Source: Streptomyces justiciae
GTDB lineage: Bacteria; Actinomycetota; Actinomycetes; Streptomycetales; Streptomycetaceae
Assembly (NCBI RefSeq): GCF_015163075.1
Contig: NZ_JADDXU010000006.1
Location: forward strand, 62,001 to 126,000
DNA: 64,000 nucleotides
Direction of reading: 5' to 3'
Part shown: in pieces, positions 51,359 to 59,962 of the stretch
Position numbering within the stretch: position 1 is the first letter of the stretch
Layout: every line of letters begins with the position of its first letter
The notes under the pieces: model-generated
The model's database searches: none
What the model was told of the DNA's origin: nothing
The model's input: only the letters and a program-made list of their open reading frames with translations
Translations under genes and position numbers: made by a program

Positions 51359-51380
51359 ACCGATCAGGTTACTGATCGGT
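51359..51380 (-). promoter_or_regulatory. Operator palindrome over the PhoD -10 box
   Basis: ACCGATCAG-GTTA-CTGATCGGT, a perfect 9-bp inverted repeat directly before the GTG. The -10-like TAACCT (51371-51366, minus) spans its centre, so a bound protein would block transcription. Confidence 0.55.
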
Positions 51381-51388
51381 ATGAACGA

Positions 51389-51420
51389 GAGCGGGCGAAC
51401 TGGTGAAAGTTCGCCCGCTC
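51389..51420 (-). terminator. Terminator after the DsbA-like gene
   Basis: A perfect 12-bp stem (GAGCGGGCGAAC at 51389-51400 with 51409-51420) and an 8-nt loop, in the gap between the DsbA-like and PhoD genes. Confidence 0.8.
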
Positions 51421-51460
51421 TTTGAGGTGAAGAAGGTCAGGTCTTCGAGGTGAAGGAGCG

Positions 51461-52273
51461 TCAGGCCTTCAGCGCCGCCTCGATCGCCGTGTTGAACTCG
51501 GCCACCGTCATCGGCGCGTTCTGCCCGTCGGAGCCGGTCAGCGCCTTGCCGTCCATCTTCAGGGTCGGAGTGCCGGTCACGCCGCTGTCGTCGAACTTGG
51601 CGGACATCTCCAGCGCCCACTTGTCGTAGGTGCCGTTCTTCACGGCGTTCTGGAAGGTCTTGTTGTCCTTCAGGGCGTCGACGGTGTTCGCGATCTTGAT
51701 GAGGTAGGCGTCGTCCTTGAACTTGTCGTCGTTCTCCTCGGGGTGCCACTTCTTCGAGTACATCGCGGTCTTGTACTCGAGGAAGGCCTCGGGGCTGACG
51801 TTGAGCGCGGCGCCGAGCGCGCTGAGCCCGTTCTTGGAACCCTCGCCGCCCAGGCCCTTGTCGAGGAAGCTGGCACCGACGTACTCGATCTTGAACTTGC
51901 CGGCCTCGACGTCCTTGTCCACGGTCGAGCCGACGGTCTGCTCGAACTGGGCGCAGACCGGGCAGCGCGGGTCCTCGTACATCACGAGGGTCTTCTTGGC
52001 GCTGTCCTTGCCGATGACGACCGTCGTGCCGTTCTCGCCCGTGGTGTTGGCCGGCTTGACGAGCTTGTCGCTCTTCGCCTCTTCCCAGTAGCTGGGCTTG
52101 TTGCCCTGGACCACGGCGTAGCTGATGCCGCCGGCTATCGCGAGGACGCCGACGATGGAGCAGGCGACGATGACCTGCCGCTTGATCTTGTCGCGCTTGG
52201 CCTGGCGCTCGCGCTCCTGGCGCAGCCGCTCGCGGGCCGCCGTCTTCGCCGCCTGGCTGTTCCGCTTGCTCAT
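51461..52273 (-). CDS. Membrane-anchored DsbA-like thiol oxidoreductase
   Basis: A 270-aa protein. A basic cytoplasmic arm (1-33, AAKTAARERLRQERERQ) and one transmembrane helix (about 35-57) anchor an extracytoplasmic thioredoxin fold. The active site is YEDPRCPVCAQFEQTV, a CPVC motif, and the cis-Pro loop is GVTGTPTLKMDG. It probably makes or reshuffles disulfides in exported proteins, which fits the Cys-rich secreted protease nearby. GGAGA lies 8 nt upstream of ATG 52273. A palindrome CACACGTGTG (52298-52307) lies just upstream of the ribosome site. Confidence 0.92.
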   Translation of the reverse strand: MSKRNSQAAKTAARERLRQERERQAKRDKIKRQVIVACSIVGVLAIAGGISYAVVQGNKPSYWEEAKSDKLVKPANTTGENGTTVVIGKDSAKKTLVMYEDPRCPVCAQFEQTVGSTVDKDVEAGKFKIEYVGASFLDKGLGGEGSKNGLSALGAALNVSPEAFLEYKTAMYSKKWHPEENDDKFKDDAYLIKIANTVDALKDNKTFQNAVKNGTYDKWALEMSAKFDDSGVTGTPTLKMDGKALTGSDGQNAPMTVAEFNTAIEAALKA

Positions 52274-52356
52274 GGGGGATCTCCGTAAGGGGACGCGCAC
52301 ACGTGTGTGCGGATACGTAAAAGGGGGTGGTGGTGCTCGGTGCTGTGCGTGATCGT

Positions 52357-53049
52357 TCAGGCGAGAGCGGCCGAGCAGGGCGGTCCACGCCGTCCCAGGG
52401 AGTGCACGAGAAGCCGGTCGCGGGCGACGGTCGTACGACGACGGGGGCGCCGCGGGACGCGGGGTGCCGGGGTCTGTCGTACCGCCACCGCGGCGACCGC
52501 GAGGAGGAGCGGGCGGAACGTCGTCGCCGCCACCGCCCGCAGCAGCTGGGCCAGCGCCCGCTCGCCGCGGCGCAGCCAGGCGGCGGCCAGCAGGCCGACG
52601 CCGATGTGCGCGCCGAGCAGCAGCCAGGCGGCCTGCGGATCGGCGTGGGCGAGGACGCTCGCGAGCCGGTCGGTGTCGGCGCCGGTGACCCGGGCCAGGG
52701 GGGTACCGACGCTGGTGCCGTCGCCGCAGAACACGTCCCAGCCGACCGAGCGCAGGGGGCCCGCGACGGGGCCGCCCGCGGCGCCGTAGCACACGTGCTG
52801 CCCGGTGGTGAGGACCGTGTCCGCGGCCAGCTCCAGCGGGACGAGCAGGGCGGCGATCCGCCCGAAGCTCCGCTCCCGGCCGGCCAGGGCGTACGCCACG
52901 GCGAACACGGCGACCGCGACCAGGGCCACCGTGTTCAGCGGGAGCGGGGCGCGGGACAGCAGTACGTGCGACGCGGTGCTGAGCGTCACGACGAGTGCCG
53001 TGAACAGCGCCGCGCGGAGCGCTCGTAGCTGGGTCCCGGATATGTCCAT
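52357..53049 (-). CDS. Polytopic membrane protein of unknown function
   Basis: A 230-aa protein with four to five hydrophobic segments (about 12-32, 38-55, 62-80, 140-160, 170-188) and an Arg/Pro-rich C-terminal tail. The loop HVCYGAAGG...DVFCGDG carries two Cys that could form a disulfide or bind metal. I do not recognise a family. Its place 83 bp upstream of the DsbA-like gene on the same strand suggests co-transcription and possibly a redox or metal role, which is inference. The start ATG 53049 has no clear ribosome site. Confidence 0.75.
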   Translation of the reverse strand: MDISGTQLRALRAALFTALVVTLSTASHVLLSRAPLPLNTVALVAVAVFAVAYALAGRERSFGRIAALLVPLELAADTVLTTGQHVCYGAAGGPVAGPLRSVGWDVFCGDGTSVGTPLARVTGADTDRLASVLAHADPQAAWLLLGAHIGVGLLAAAWLRRGERALAQLLRAVAATTFRPLLLAVAAVAVRQTPAPRVPRRPRRRTTVARDRLLVHSLGRRGPPCSAALA

Positions 53050-53141
53050 AGCGACAGAGAGTGTGTCACGCGCCCCTGTAAGGGACCCCTAAAAGGTCCC
53101 TGTGAGCGCCCCTATCGTTATCGACATGCGTGCGGTTTCCG

Positions 53142-54467
53142 TCACAGGCCCGGAATCCGGCCGTTGCGGAACAGGTCCACGAAGATCTGGTGGTCGGCAC
53201 GCGCGCGTGCGCCGTAGTCGTGCGCGAAGGAGACCAGGAGCTCGCCGAAGCCCTCCTCGTCGGCCGCGATCGCCGCGTCGATGGCCCGCTCGGTGGAGAA
53301 CGGCACCAGGGACTCGCCGGACTGGTCGTCCGCCGCCGCGTGCATGGTGGCCGTGGCCCGGCCGAGGTCGGCGACGACCGCCGCGATCTCCTCGGTGTCG
53401 TCGATGTCACCCCAGTCGAGATCCACGGCGTACGGCGAGACCTCGGCGACCAACTGCCCCGCGCCGTCCAGCTCGGTCCAGCCCAGCCACGGGTCGGCGT
53501 GGGCCTGGAGGGCGCGCTGGGAGATCACCGTGCGGTGCCCCTCGTGCTGGAAGTAGTCACGGATCGCCGGGTCGGTGATGTGCCGGGAGACGGCCGGGGT
53601 CTGGGCCTGCTTGATGTAGATCACGACGTCGTTCTCCAACGCGTCGCTGTGGCCCTCCAGGAGGATGTTGTACGACGGGAGTCCCGCCGACCCGATGCCG
53701 ATCCCGCGGCGGCCGACGACGTCCTTCACGCGGTAGGAGTCCGGGCGGGCCAGCGACGCGTCCGGCAGGGTCTCCAGGTAGCCGTCGAAGGCGGCCAGCA
53801 CCTTGTACCGCGTGGCCGCGTCCAGCTCGATGGAGCCGCCGCCCGGGGCGAACCGGCGCTCGAAGTCCCGGATCTCGGTCATCGAGTCCAGCAGCCCGAA
53901 GCGGGTCAGCGAGCGGGCGTCACGCAGCGCGTCCAGGAGCGGGCCCTCGGCGGTGTCCAGCGTGAACGGCGGCACCTCGTCGCTCTTGGCGCCGGTCGCC
54001 AGGGCGTGGACGCGCTCGCGGTACGCGCCCGCGTAGACACGCACCAGCTCGGTGATCTGCTCGTCGCTGAGCGCCTTCGCGTAGCCGATCAGGGCGATCG
54101 AGGCGGAGAAGCGCTTGAGGTCCCACGTGAAGGGGCCGACGTACGCCTCGTCGAAGTCGTTGACGTTGAAGATCAGCCGGCCGGTGGCGTCCATGTACGT
54201 GCCGAAGTTCTCGGCGTGCAGGTCGCCGTGGATCCACACGCGCGAGGTGCGCTCGTCCAGGTACGGGCCGCCCCGCTTCTCGGCGTCGAGGTCGTGGTAG
54301 AAGAGGCACGCCGTGCCCCGGTAGAACGCGAACGCCGAGGCCGCCATCTTGCGGAACTTCACGCGGAACGCGGCCGGGTCGGCGGCCAGGAGCTCGCCGA
54401 AGGCGGTGTCGAAGACGGCGAGGATCTCCTCGCCGCGAGGCTCGTCGTTGAGCTGCGGTACCGACAT
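53142..54467 (-). CDS. DUF2252 family protein (kinase-like fold)
   Basis: A 441-aa cytoplasmic protein of the DUF2252 family. FRKMAASAFAFYRGTACLFYHDL is the family start. IHGDLHAENFG (around 80) resembles the HGDxHxxN catalytic loop of aminoglycoside-phosphotransferase-like kinases, and NVNDFDEA would supply the metal-binding Asp. VVGRRGIGIGSAGLPSYNILLEG (around 250) may be the glycine-rich loop, so motif order is unusual (permuted) relative to standard kinases. No substrate is known. AGGAGG lies 9 nt before ATG 54467. It is divergent from dnaE. Confidence 0.9.
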   Translation of the reverse strand: MSVPQLNDEPRGEEILAVFDTAFGELLAADPAAFRVKFRKMAASAFAFYRGTACLFYHDLDAEKRGGPYLDERTSRVWIHGDLHAENFGTYMDATGRLIFNVNDFDEAYVGPFTWDLKRFSASIALIGYAKALSDEQITELVRVYAGAYRERVHALATGAKSDEVPPFTLDTAEGPLLDALRDARSLTRFGLLDSMTEIRDFERRFAPGGGSIELDAATRYKVLAAFDGYLETLPDASLARPDSYRVKDVVGRRGIGIGSAGLPSYNILLEGHSDALENDVVIYIKQAQTPAVSRHITDPAIRDYFQHEGHRTVISQRALQAHADPWLGWTELDGAGQLVAEVSPYAVDLDWGDIDDTEEIAAVVADLGRATATMHAAADDQSGESLVPFSTERAIDAAIAADEEGFGELLVSFAHDYGARARADHQIFVDLFRNGRIPGL

Positions 54468-54585
54468 CGCGGGGTGCCTCCTGGTGCATGTGTACGACAG
54501 CGTTTCTGTCGTCTCAACGGGCGGGAGCGGACGAAAGTGCCCGCGGAATCCCTCGCTGTGAAGGTACGCGGGGCGGCCCCCGGAG

Positions 54586-54607
54586 TGTCAGTCCCGAGGC
54601 ATAGACT
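54586..54607 (+). promoter_or_regulatory. DNA-damage-type promoter of dnaE (TGTCAGTC-N8-TAGACT)
   Basis: TGTCAGTC (54586-54593), 8 nt, then TAGACT (54602-54607). It matches TGTCRGTG-N8-TANNNT except for the last base of the upstream box. The leader to GTG 54671 would be about 57 nt. Confidence 0.5.
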
Positions 54608-54670
54608 TCCGAGCTGTCCCCCGAACTGTGCGCCAGCCCGTCGCCGACTGTTTTCCCTGGAGGCCAAACC

Positions 54671-57600
54671 GTGTCGAAGCCGCCGTTCACGCACCTGCAC
54701 GTCCACACCCAGTACTCCCTGCTGGACGGTGCCGCGCGGCTGAAGGACATGTTCGACGCGTGCAACGAGATGGGCATGACCCATATCGCCATGTCGGACC
54801 ACGGCAACCTCCACGGGGCGTACGACTTCTTCCATTCCGCGAAGAAGGCCGGGGTCACCCCGATCATCGGCATCGAGGCCTATGTCGCCCCCGAGTCCCG
54901 GCGCAACAAGCGCAAGATCCAGTGGGGCCAGCCGCACCAGAAGCGGGACGACGTCTCGGGTTCCGGTGGTTACACCCACAAGACGATCTGGGCGTCCAAC
55001 GTCACCGGTCTGCACAACCTCTTCCGGCTCTCCTCGGACGCGTACGCCGAGGGCTGGCTGCAGAAGTGGCCCCGGATGGACAAGGAGACCATCTCCCAGT
55101 GGTCCGAGGGCCTCATCGCCTCCACCGGCTGCCCCTCCGGCGAGCTCCAGACCCGCCTGCGCCTCGGCCAGTACGACGAGGCCCTGAAGTCGGCCGCCGA
55201 GTACCAGGACATCTTCGGCAAGGACCGCTACTTCCTGGAGCTGATGGACCACGGCATCGAGATCGAGCGCCGGGTCCGCGACGGCCTCCTCGACATCGGC
55301 AAGAAGCTCGGCATCCCGCCGCTGGTGACGAACGACTCGCACTACACGTACGCGCACGAGGCGACGGCGCACGACGCCCTGCTCTGCATCCAGACCGGCA
55401 AGAACCTCTCCGACCCGGACCGCTTCAAGTTCGACGGCACCGGCTACTACCTGAAGTCCACGGACGAGATGTACGCCGTCGACTCCTCCGACGCCTGGCA
55501 GGAGGGCTGCCGCAACACCCTCCTGGTCGCCGAGCAGGTCGACACCACCGGCATGTTCGAGGCCAAGAACCTCATGCCGAAGTTCGACATCCCCGAGGGC
55601 TACACCGAGGTCACCTGGTTCAAGGAGGAGGTCCGCCGCGGCATGGAGCGCCGCTACCCGGGCGGCATCCCCGAGGACCGCCAGAAGCAGGCCGACTACG
55701 AGATGGACGTCATCATCTCGATGGGCTTCCCCGGCTACTTCCTCGTCGTCGCCGACTTCATCATGTGGGCCAAGAACAACGGCATCGCGGTCGGCCCAGG
55801 GCGAGGCTCCGCGGCCGGCTCGATCGTCGCCTACGCCATGGGCATCACCGACCTCGACCCGATCCCGCACGGCCTGATCTTCGAGCGGTTCCTCAACCCC
55901 GAGCGCATCTCCATGCCCGACGTCGACATCGACTTCGACGAGCGCAGGCGCGTCGAGGTGATCAGGTACGTGACGGAGAAATACGGCGCCGACAAGGTCG
56001 CCATGATCGGCACCTACGGCAAGATCAAGGCCAAGAACGCGATCAAGGACTCCGCGCGCGTGCTGGGCTACCCGTACGCGATGGGCGACCGCATCACCAA
56101 GGCCATGCCCGCCGACGTCCTCGGCAAGGGCATCGACCTCAACGGCATCACCGACCCCTCGCACCCGCGCTACAGCGAGGCGGGCGAGGTCCGCGGGATG
56201 TACGAGAACGAACCGGACGTGAAGAAGGTCATCGACACCGCCAAGGGCGTCGAGGGCCTGGTCCGGCAGATGGGTGTGCACGCCGCCGGCGTGATCATGT
56301 CCAGCGAGACCATCACCGAGCACGTGCCCGTCTGGGTGCGCCACACCGACGGCGTGACCATCACGCAGTGGGACTACCCGAGTTGTGAGTCGCTCGGCCT
56401 GCTGAAGATGGACTTCCTCGGCCTGCGCAACCTGACGATCATGGACGACGCCGTCAAGATGGTGAAGTCCAACAAGGGCATCGACATCGACCTGCTGGCG
56501 CTGCCGCTGGACGACCCGACGACCTTCGAACTCCTCCAGCGCGGCGACACCCTCGGCGTCTTCCAGTTCGACGGCGGCCCCATGCGCTCGCTGCTGCGCC
56601 TGATGAAGCCCGACAACTTCGAAGACATCTCCGCCGTCTCCGCGCTGTACCGCCCGGGCCCGATGGGCATGGACTCGCACACCAACTACGCGCTGCGCAA
56701 GAACAAGCTCCAGGAGATCACCCCGATCCACCCGGAGCTGGAGGAGCCGCTCGAAGAGGTCCTCGCGGTCACCTACGGCCTGATCGTCTACCAGGAGCAG
56801 GTGCAGAAGGCCGCGCAGATCATCGCCGGCTACTCGCTCGGCGAGGCCGACATCCTCCGCCGAGTGATGGGCAAGAAGAAGCCCGACGAACTGGCGAAGA
56901 ACTTCACCATCTTCCAGGCGGGCGCCAAGAAGAACGGCTACAGCGACGAGGCGATCCAGGCGCTGTGGGACGTGCTGGTCCCCTTCGCCGGCTACGCCTT
57001 CAACAAGGCGCACTCCGCCGCGTACGGCCTGGTCTCGTACTGGACGGCCTACCTCAAGGCCAACCACCCCGCCGAGTACATGGCCGCGCTGCTGACCTCG
57101 GTGAAGGACGACAAGGACAAGTCGGCCGTCTACCTCAACGAGTGCCGTCGCATGGGCATCAAGGTGCTCCCGCCGAACGTCAACGAGTCGGTGCACAACT
57201 TCGCCGCCCAGGGCGACGACGTGATCCTCTTCGGCCTGGAGGCCGTGCGCAACGTCGGCACCAACGTGGTCGAGTCGATCATCAAGAGCCGCAAGGCCAA
57301 GGGGAAGTACGCCTCGTTCCCCGACTACCTCGACAAGGTCGAGGCGGTCGCCTGCAACAAGCGCACCACCGAGTCGCTGATCAAGGCGGGCGCCTTCGAC
57401 ACCCTCGGCCACACCCGCAAGGGCCTCACCGCGCACTTCGAGCCGATGATCGACAACGTGGTCGCGGTCAAGCGCAAGGAGGCCGAGGGACAGTTCGACC
57501 TCTTCGGCGGCATGGGCGAGGAGGAGAGCAGCGAACCCGGCTTCGGACTCGACGTCGAGTTCACCACCGACGAGTGGGACAAGACCTATCTCCTCGCCCA

Positions 57601-58210
57601 GGAGCGGGAGATGCTCGGTCTGTACGTCTCCGACCACCCGCTCTTCGGCCTGGAGCACGTGCTGTCCGACAAGGCCGACGCGGGCATCGCCCAGCTCACC
57701 GGAGGTGAGCACGCGGACGGCGCGGTCGTCACCATCGGCGGCATCATCTCCGGTCTGCAGCGCAAGATGACCAAGCAGGGCAACGCCTGGGCGATCGCCA
57801 CCGTCGAGGACCTCGCCGGCTCCATCGAGTGCATGTTCTTCCCGGCCACCTACCAGCTGGTGTCGACCCAACTCGTCGAGGACGCCGTGGTGTTCGTCAA
57901 GGGCCGCCTCGACAAGCGCGAGGACGTGCCCCGTCTCGTTGCCATGGAACTCCAGGTCCCCGATCTGTCGAACGCGGGCACCAACGCGCCGGTGATCCTC
58001 ACCATCCCGGCGACCCGGGTCACCCCGCCGATGGTCAGCCGCCTCGGCGAGATCCTCAGCCACCACAAGGGCGAGAGCGAGGTCCGGATCAAGCTCCAGG
58101 GCCCGACCAAGACCACGGTCCTGCGCCTGGACCGGCACCGGGTGAAGCCGGACCCGGCGCTCTTCGGCGACCTGAAGGTGCTGCTCGGCCCGTCCTGCCT
58201 CGCGGGTTAG
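54671..58210 (+). CDS. dnaE: DNA polymerase III alpha subunit
   Basis: A 1179-aa replicative polymerase of the DnaE1 type. The N-terminal PHP domain begins FTHLHVHTQYSLLDGAARL and keeps its metal ligands (HLHVH, SDHGN), so it may proofread, as shown for mycobacterial DnaE1. The polymerase core has GPGRGSAAGSIVAYAMGIT and the three catalytic Asp in MPDVDIDFDE (D417, D419, D421). The tandem HhH/fingers region AYAFNKAHSAAYGLVSYWTAYLKANHP and an OB domain (VVTIGGIISGLQRKMTKQGN) follow. GGAGG lies 7 nt before GTG 54671. A strong terminator follows. Confidence 0.97.
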   Translation: MSKPPFTHLHVHTQYSLLDGAARLKDMFDACNEMGMTHIAMSDHGNLHGAYDFFHSAKKAGVTPIIGIEAYVAPESRRNKRKIQWGQPHQKRDDVSGSGGYTHKTIWASNVTGLHNLFRLSSDAYAEGWLQKWPRMDKETISQWSEGLIASTGCPSGELQTRLRLGQYDEALKSAAEYQDIFGKDRYFLELMDHGIEIERRVRDGLLDIGKKLGIPPLVTNDSHYTYAHEATAHDALLCIQTGKNLSDPDRFKFDGTGYYLKSTDEMYAVDSSDAWQEGCRNTLLVAEQVDTTGMFEAKNLMPKFDIPEGYTEVTWFKEEVRRGMERRYPGGIPEDRQKQADYEMDVIISMGFPGYFLVVADFIMWAKNNGIAVGPGRGSAAGSIVAYAMGITDLDPIPHGLIFERFLNPERISMPDVDIDFDERRRVEVIRYVTEKYGADKVAMIGTYGKIKAKNAIKDSARVLGYPYAMGDRITKAMPADVLGKGIDLNGITDPSHPRYSEAGEVRGMYENEPDVKKVIDTAKGVEGLVRQMGVHAAGVIMSSETITEHVPVWVRHTDGVTITQWDYPSCESLGLLKMDFLGLRNLTIMDDAVKMVKSNKGIDIDLLALPLDDPTTFELLQRGDTLGVFQFDGGPMRSLLRLMKPDNFEDISAVSALYRPGPMGMDSHTNYALRKNKLQEITPIHPELEEPLEEVLAVTYGLIVYQEQVQKAAQIIAGYSLGEADILRRVMGKKKPDELAKNFTIFQAGAKKNGYSDEAIQALWDVLVPFAGYAFNKAHSAAYGLVSYWTAYLKANHPAEYMAALLTSVKDDKDKSAVYLNECRRMGIKVLPPNVNESVHNFAAQGDDVILFGLEAVRNVGTNVVESIIKSRKAKGKYASFPDYLDKVEAVACNKRTTESLIKAGAFDTLGHTRKGLTAHFEPMIDNVVAVKRKEAEGQFDLFGGMGEEESSEPGFGLDVEFTTDEWDKTYLLAQEREMLGLYVSDHPLFGLEHVLSDKADAGIAQLTGGEHADGAVVTIGGIISGLQRKMTKQGNAWAIATVEDLAGSIECMFFPATYQLVSTQLVEDAVVFVKGRLDKREDVPRLVAMELQVPDLSNAGTNAPVILTIPATRVTPPMVSRLGEILSHHKGESEVRIKLQGPTKTTVLRLDRHRVKPDPALFGDLKVLLGPSCLAG

Positions 58211-58226
58211 CCGTTAGCCGTACGTC

Positions 58227-58261
58227 GAGAGGGCGCATCCGTGGTCCGGATGCGCCCTCTC
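58227..58261 (+). terminator. Terminator after dnaE
   Basis: A perfect 15-bp stem (GAGAGGGCGCATCCG at 58227-58241 with 58247-58261) and loop TGGTC, 16 nt after the stop. Symmetric, so it can also end the convergent small gene. Confidence 0.92.
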
Positions 58262-58297
58262 CGTGTGCCTGGGTCTCAACAACCCGTTATGCAGATG

Positions 58298-58462
58298 TCA
58301 GTTGTGACCGAAGCGCTTCTGCTTGCCCTTGCGGGCCATGTCACCCGGAGTCACCTGGGTCATGCGCTGCTCGGCCTGCGCCTCCATCGAGGACTGCTGG
58401 GCCTGCTGCTGACCACGCTCGGACTGCGGCTGCTTACGGTCACGGTTCTTGTTCTTGGCCAT
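58298..58462 (-). CDS. Small basic Gln-rich protein, 54 aa
   Basis: A short gene convergent with dnaE. The protein starts MAKNKNRDRKQPQSERGQQQ, continues through AQQSSMEAQAEQRMTQVTPGDMA and ends RKGKQKRFGHN: basic ends around a Gln/Ala-rich middle, no Cys, no transmembrane segment. AGGAGG lies 9 nt before ATG 58462, a strong ribosome site, and codon use is typical of the genome, so I regard it as real. Similar small proteins occur in other Streptomyces at this place as far as I recall; function unknown, perhaps nucleic-acid or ribosome associated from its charge. Confidence 0.85.
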   Translation of the reverse strand: MAKNKNRDRKQPQSERGQQQAQQSSMEAQAEQRMTQVTPGDMARKGKQKRFGHN

Positions 58463-58686
58463 GGTGATCTGCCTCCTGAGGGGGATCTAGGGGCCAGGGC
58501 CGCGACCAGATTCACATAGGCTGACAAAGAACGCATTTCGGATAATTACCGTGTGTGACAGGGGATGTCGCCCGGCGATGCACCGAAACGCCACGCCGAA
58601 GATCGAGTTCCGGCCGTTAACCTCCGCGCGGTCGGGCAGACTCGAAGGAAGCCCGAAGCAAACCTCCCGGGAAGAGGGTGAGTCGC

Positions 58687-59901
58687 GTGGACCGCTGCAT
58701 CGTCCTGGTGGACGCCGGCTATCTGCTGGGGGCGGCCGCCTCCCTCCTTGCCGGGGAACCTTCCCGATCCCGGATCACCGTCGACCACGCCGCCCTCATC
58801 CAAGGCCTGCGCGACCGCGCCGAGTCGGACACCGAGCGGCCGCTGCTGCGCATCTACTGGTTCGACGGCGCCCCCGACCGCGTCCCCCAGCCCGAACACC
58901 GCCGGCTGCGCGTGATGCCCCGGGTCACTGTCCGGCTCGGCGCCCTGACCCGCAGCGACGGACGCTGGGCCCAGAAGGGCGTCGACGCCGCCATGCACGC
59001 CGAGCTCACCGAGCTGGCCCGCAACCGCGCCTGCTCCGACATCGTCCTGGTCACCGGCGACGGCGACCTGCTGCCGGGCATGATGGCCGCCAAGGAGCAC
59101 GGCGTCGCCGTCCACCTGTGGGCCGTGCAGGCCGCCGACGGCGACTACAACCAGTCCGAGGACCTCGTCGCCGAGGCCGACGAACGACGCGTCCTGGACC
59201 GTACGTGGATCACCAAGGCTGTCCGCGCCAAGGAGCTCGGCGGGATCTGCGCGCCGCCGCCCGCGCCCCGGCCCGAGATCGCCGCGATCCTCTCCGCGCC
59301 GCTGCCCGACTCCGCGCTCGCCGCGGCCGCCGAGCGCTCCGCCGACGAGAGCGAGCACGCCCCGGCCGCCGCGTCCGAGAACGGCACCCAGGAGCGGGTG
59401 CCCGCGCCCAAGGGCGTGCCCACCCCCAAGGATCTGGCCGCCCTGCGCGCCCCGGGCGTCCAGCCGCAGCAGCCTGCCAACGCCACCCTGCGCTGGTCCT
59501 CCGACAAGGGCTGGGTCGACCGGCCCGGCGGCTCCGCCGAACCGCCCGAGGTCGCCTCGATGCCCACGCTCGCGCAGCTCACCACCGCCGAGCAGCGCTG
59601 GGCCGACCGGGAGGAGGACATCACGACCGTCGGAGGCGACCCCTACGAGGTGGGGCAGGTCTTCGCCCGACGCTGGATGGAACGCCTCGGCGACCAGAGC
59701 CACCTCCAGAAGCTCTCCGGGATGTACCCGCGCATCCCGCACCGCATCGACGGGGAGCTGCTGCGCTACGCCGCCCGCTTCGGGCTGCTCGCCCACAAGG
59801 ACGACCAGATCGACGAGCACGACCGGTACGCCATCAGGGCCGGGTTCTGGCGCGAGATCGACGTACGCACGGCCGCGGAGCACGCGCCCGCGGGGGAGTG
59901 A
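58687..59901 (+). CDS. NYN/PIN-like domain protein
   Basis: A 404-aa cytoplasmic protein. Residues about 1-170 form a NYN (LabA/DUF88) domain: RCIVLVDAGYLLGAAASLLAG with the first acidic residue, WFDGAPDRVPQPEHRRL, KGVDAAMHAELTELARNRACSDIVLVTGDGDLLPGMMAAKEHGVAVHLW with the GDGD acidic site. NYN domains resemble PIN nucleases and often cut RNA. A Pro/Ala-rich linker follows and the C-terminal part (about 290-400) is a conserved helical region (EVGQVFARRWMERLGDQSHLQKLSGMYPRIPHRIDGELLRYA). GTG 58687 has GAAGAGGG at 8-9 nt; GTG 58678, three codons upstream, lies on that site. Confidence 0.85.
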   Translation: MDRCIVLVDAGYLLGAAASLLAGEPSRSRITVDHAALIQGLRDRAESDTERPLLRIYWFDGAPDRVPQPEHRRLRVMPRVTVRLGALTRSDGRWAQKGVDAAMHAELTELARNRACSDIVLVTGDGDLLPGMMAAKEHGVAVHLWAVQAADGDYNQSEDLVAEADERRVLDRTWITKAVRAKELGGICAPPPAPRPEIAAILSAPLPDSALAAAAERSADESEHAPAAASENGTQERVPAPKGVPTPKDLAALRAPGVQPQQPANATLRWSSDKGWVDRPGGSAEPPEVASMPTLAQLTTAEQRWADREEDITTVGGDPYEVGQVFARRWMERLGDQSHLQKLSGMYPRIPHRIDGELLRYAARFGLLAHKDDQIDEHDRYAIRAGFWREIDVRTAAEHAPAGE

Positions 59902-59962
59902 AACGGCACATACGCCGCCCCCAGGGCGAGCGGAGGTTCCCGACCCCGTAGTCTCGTGCCTT

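Noticed and set aside
51376..51409. PHO-box-like elements GTTCATACCGA and CTTTCACCAGT, 22 bp apart, before the PhoD gene
   Set aside because: The middle 11-bp unit is missing and the second element is part of the terminator stem of the gene upstream.
54359..58138. 1259-codon minus-strand frame opposite dnaE
   Set aside because: It mirrors dnaE codons, has no recognisable domain and no ribosome site.
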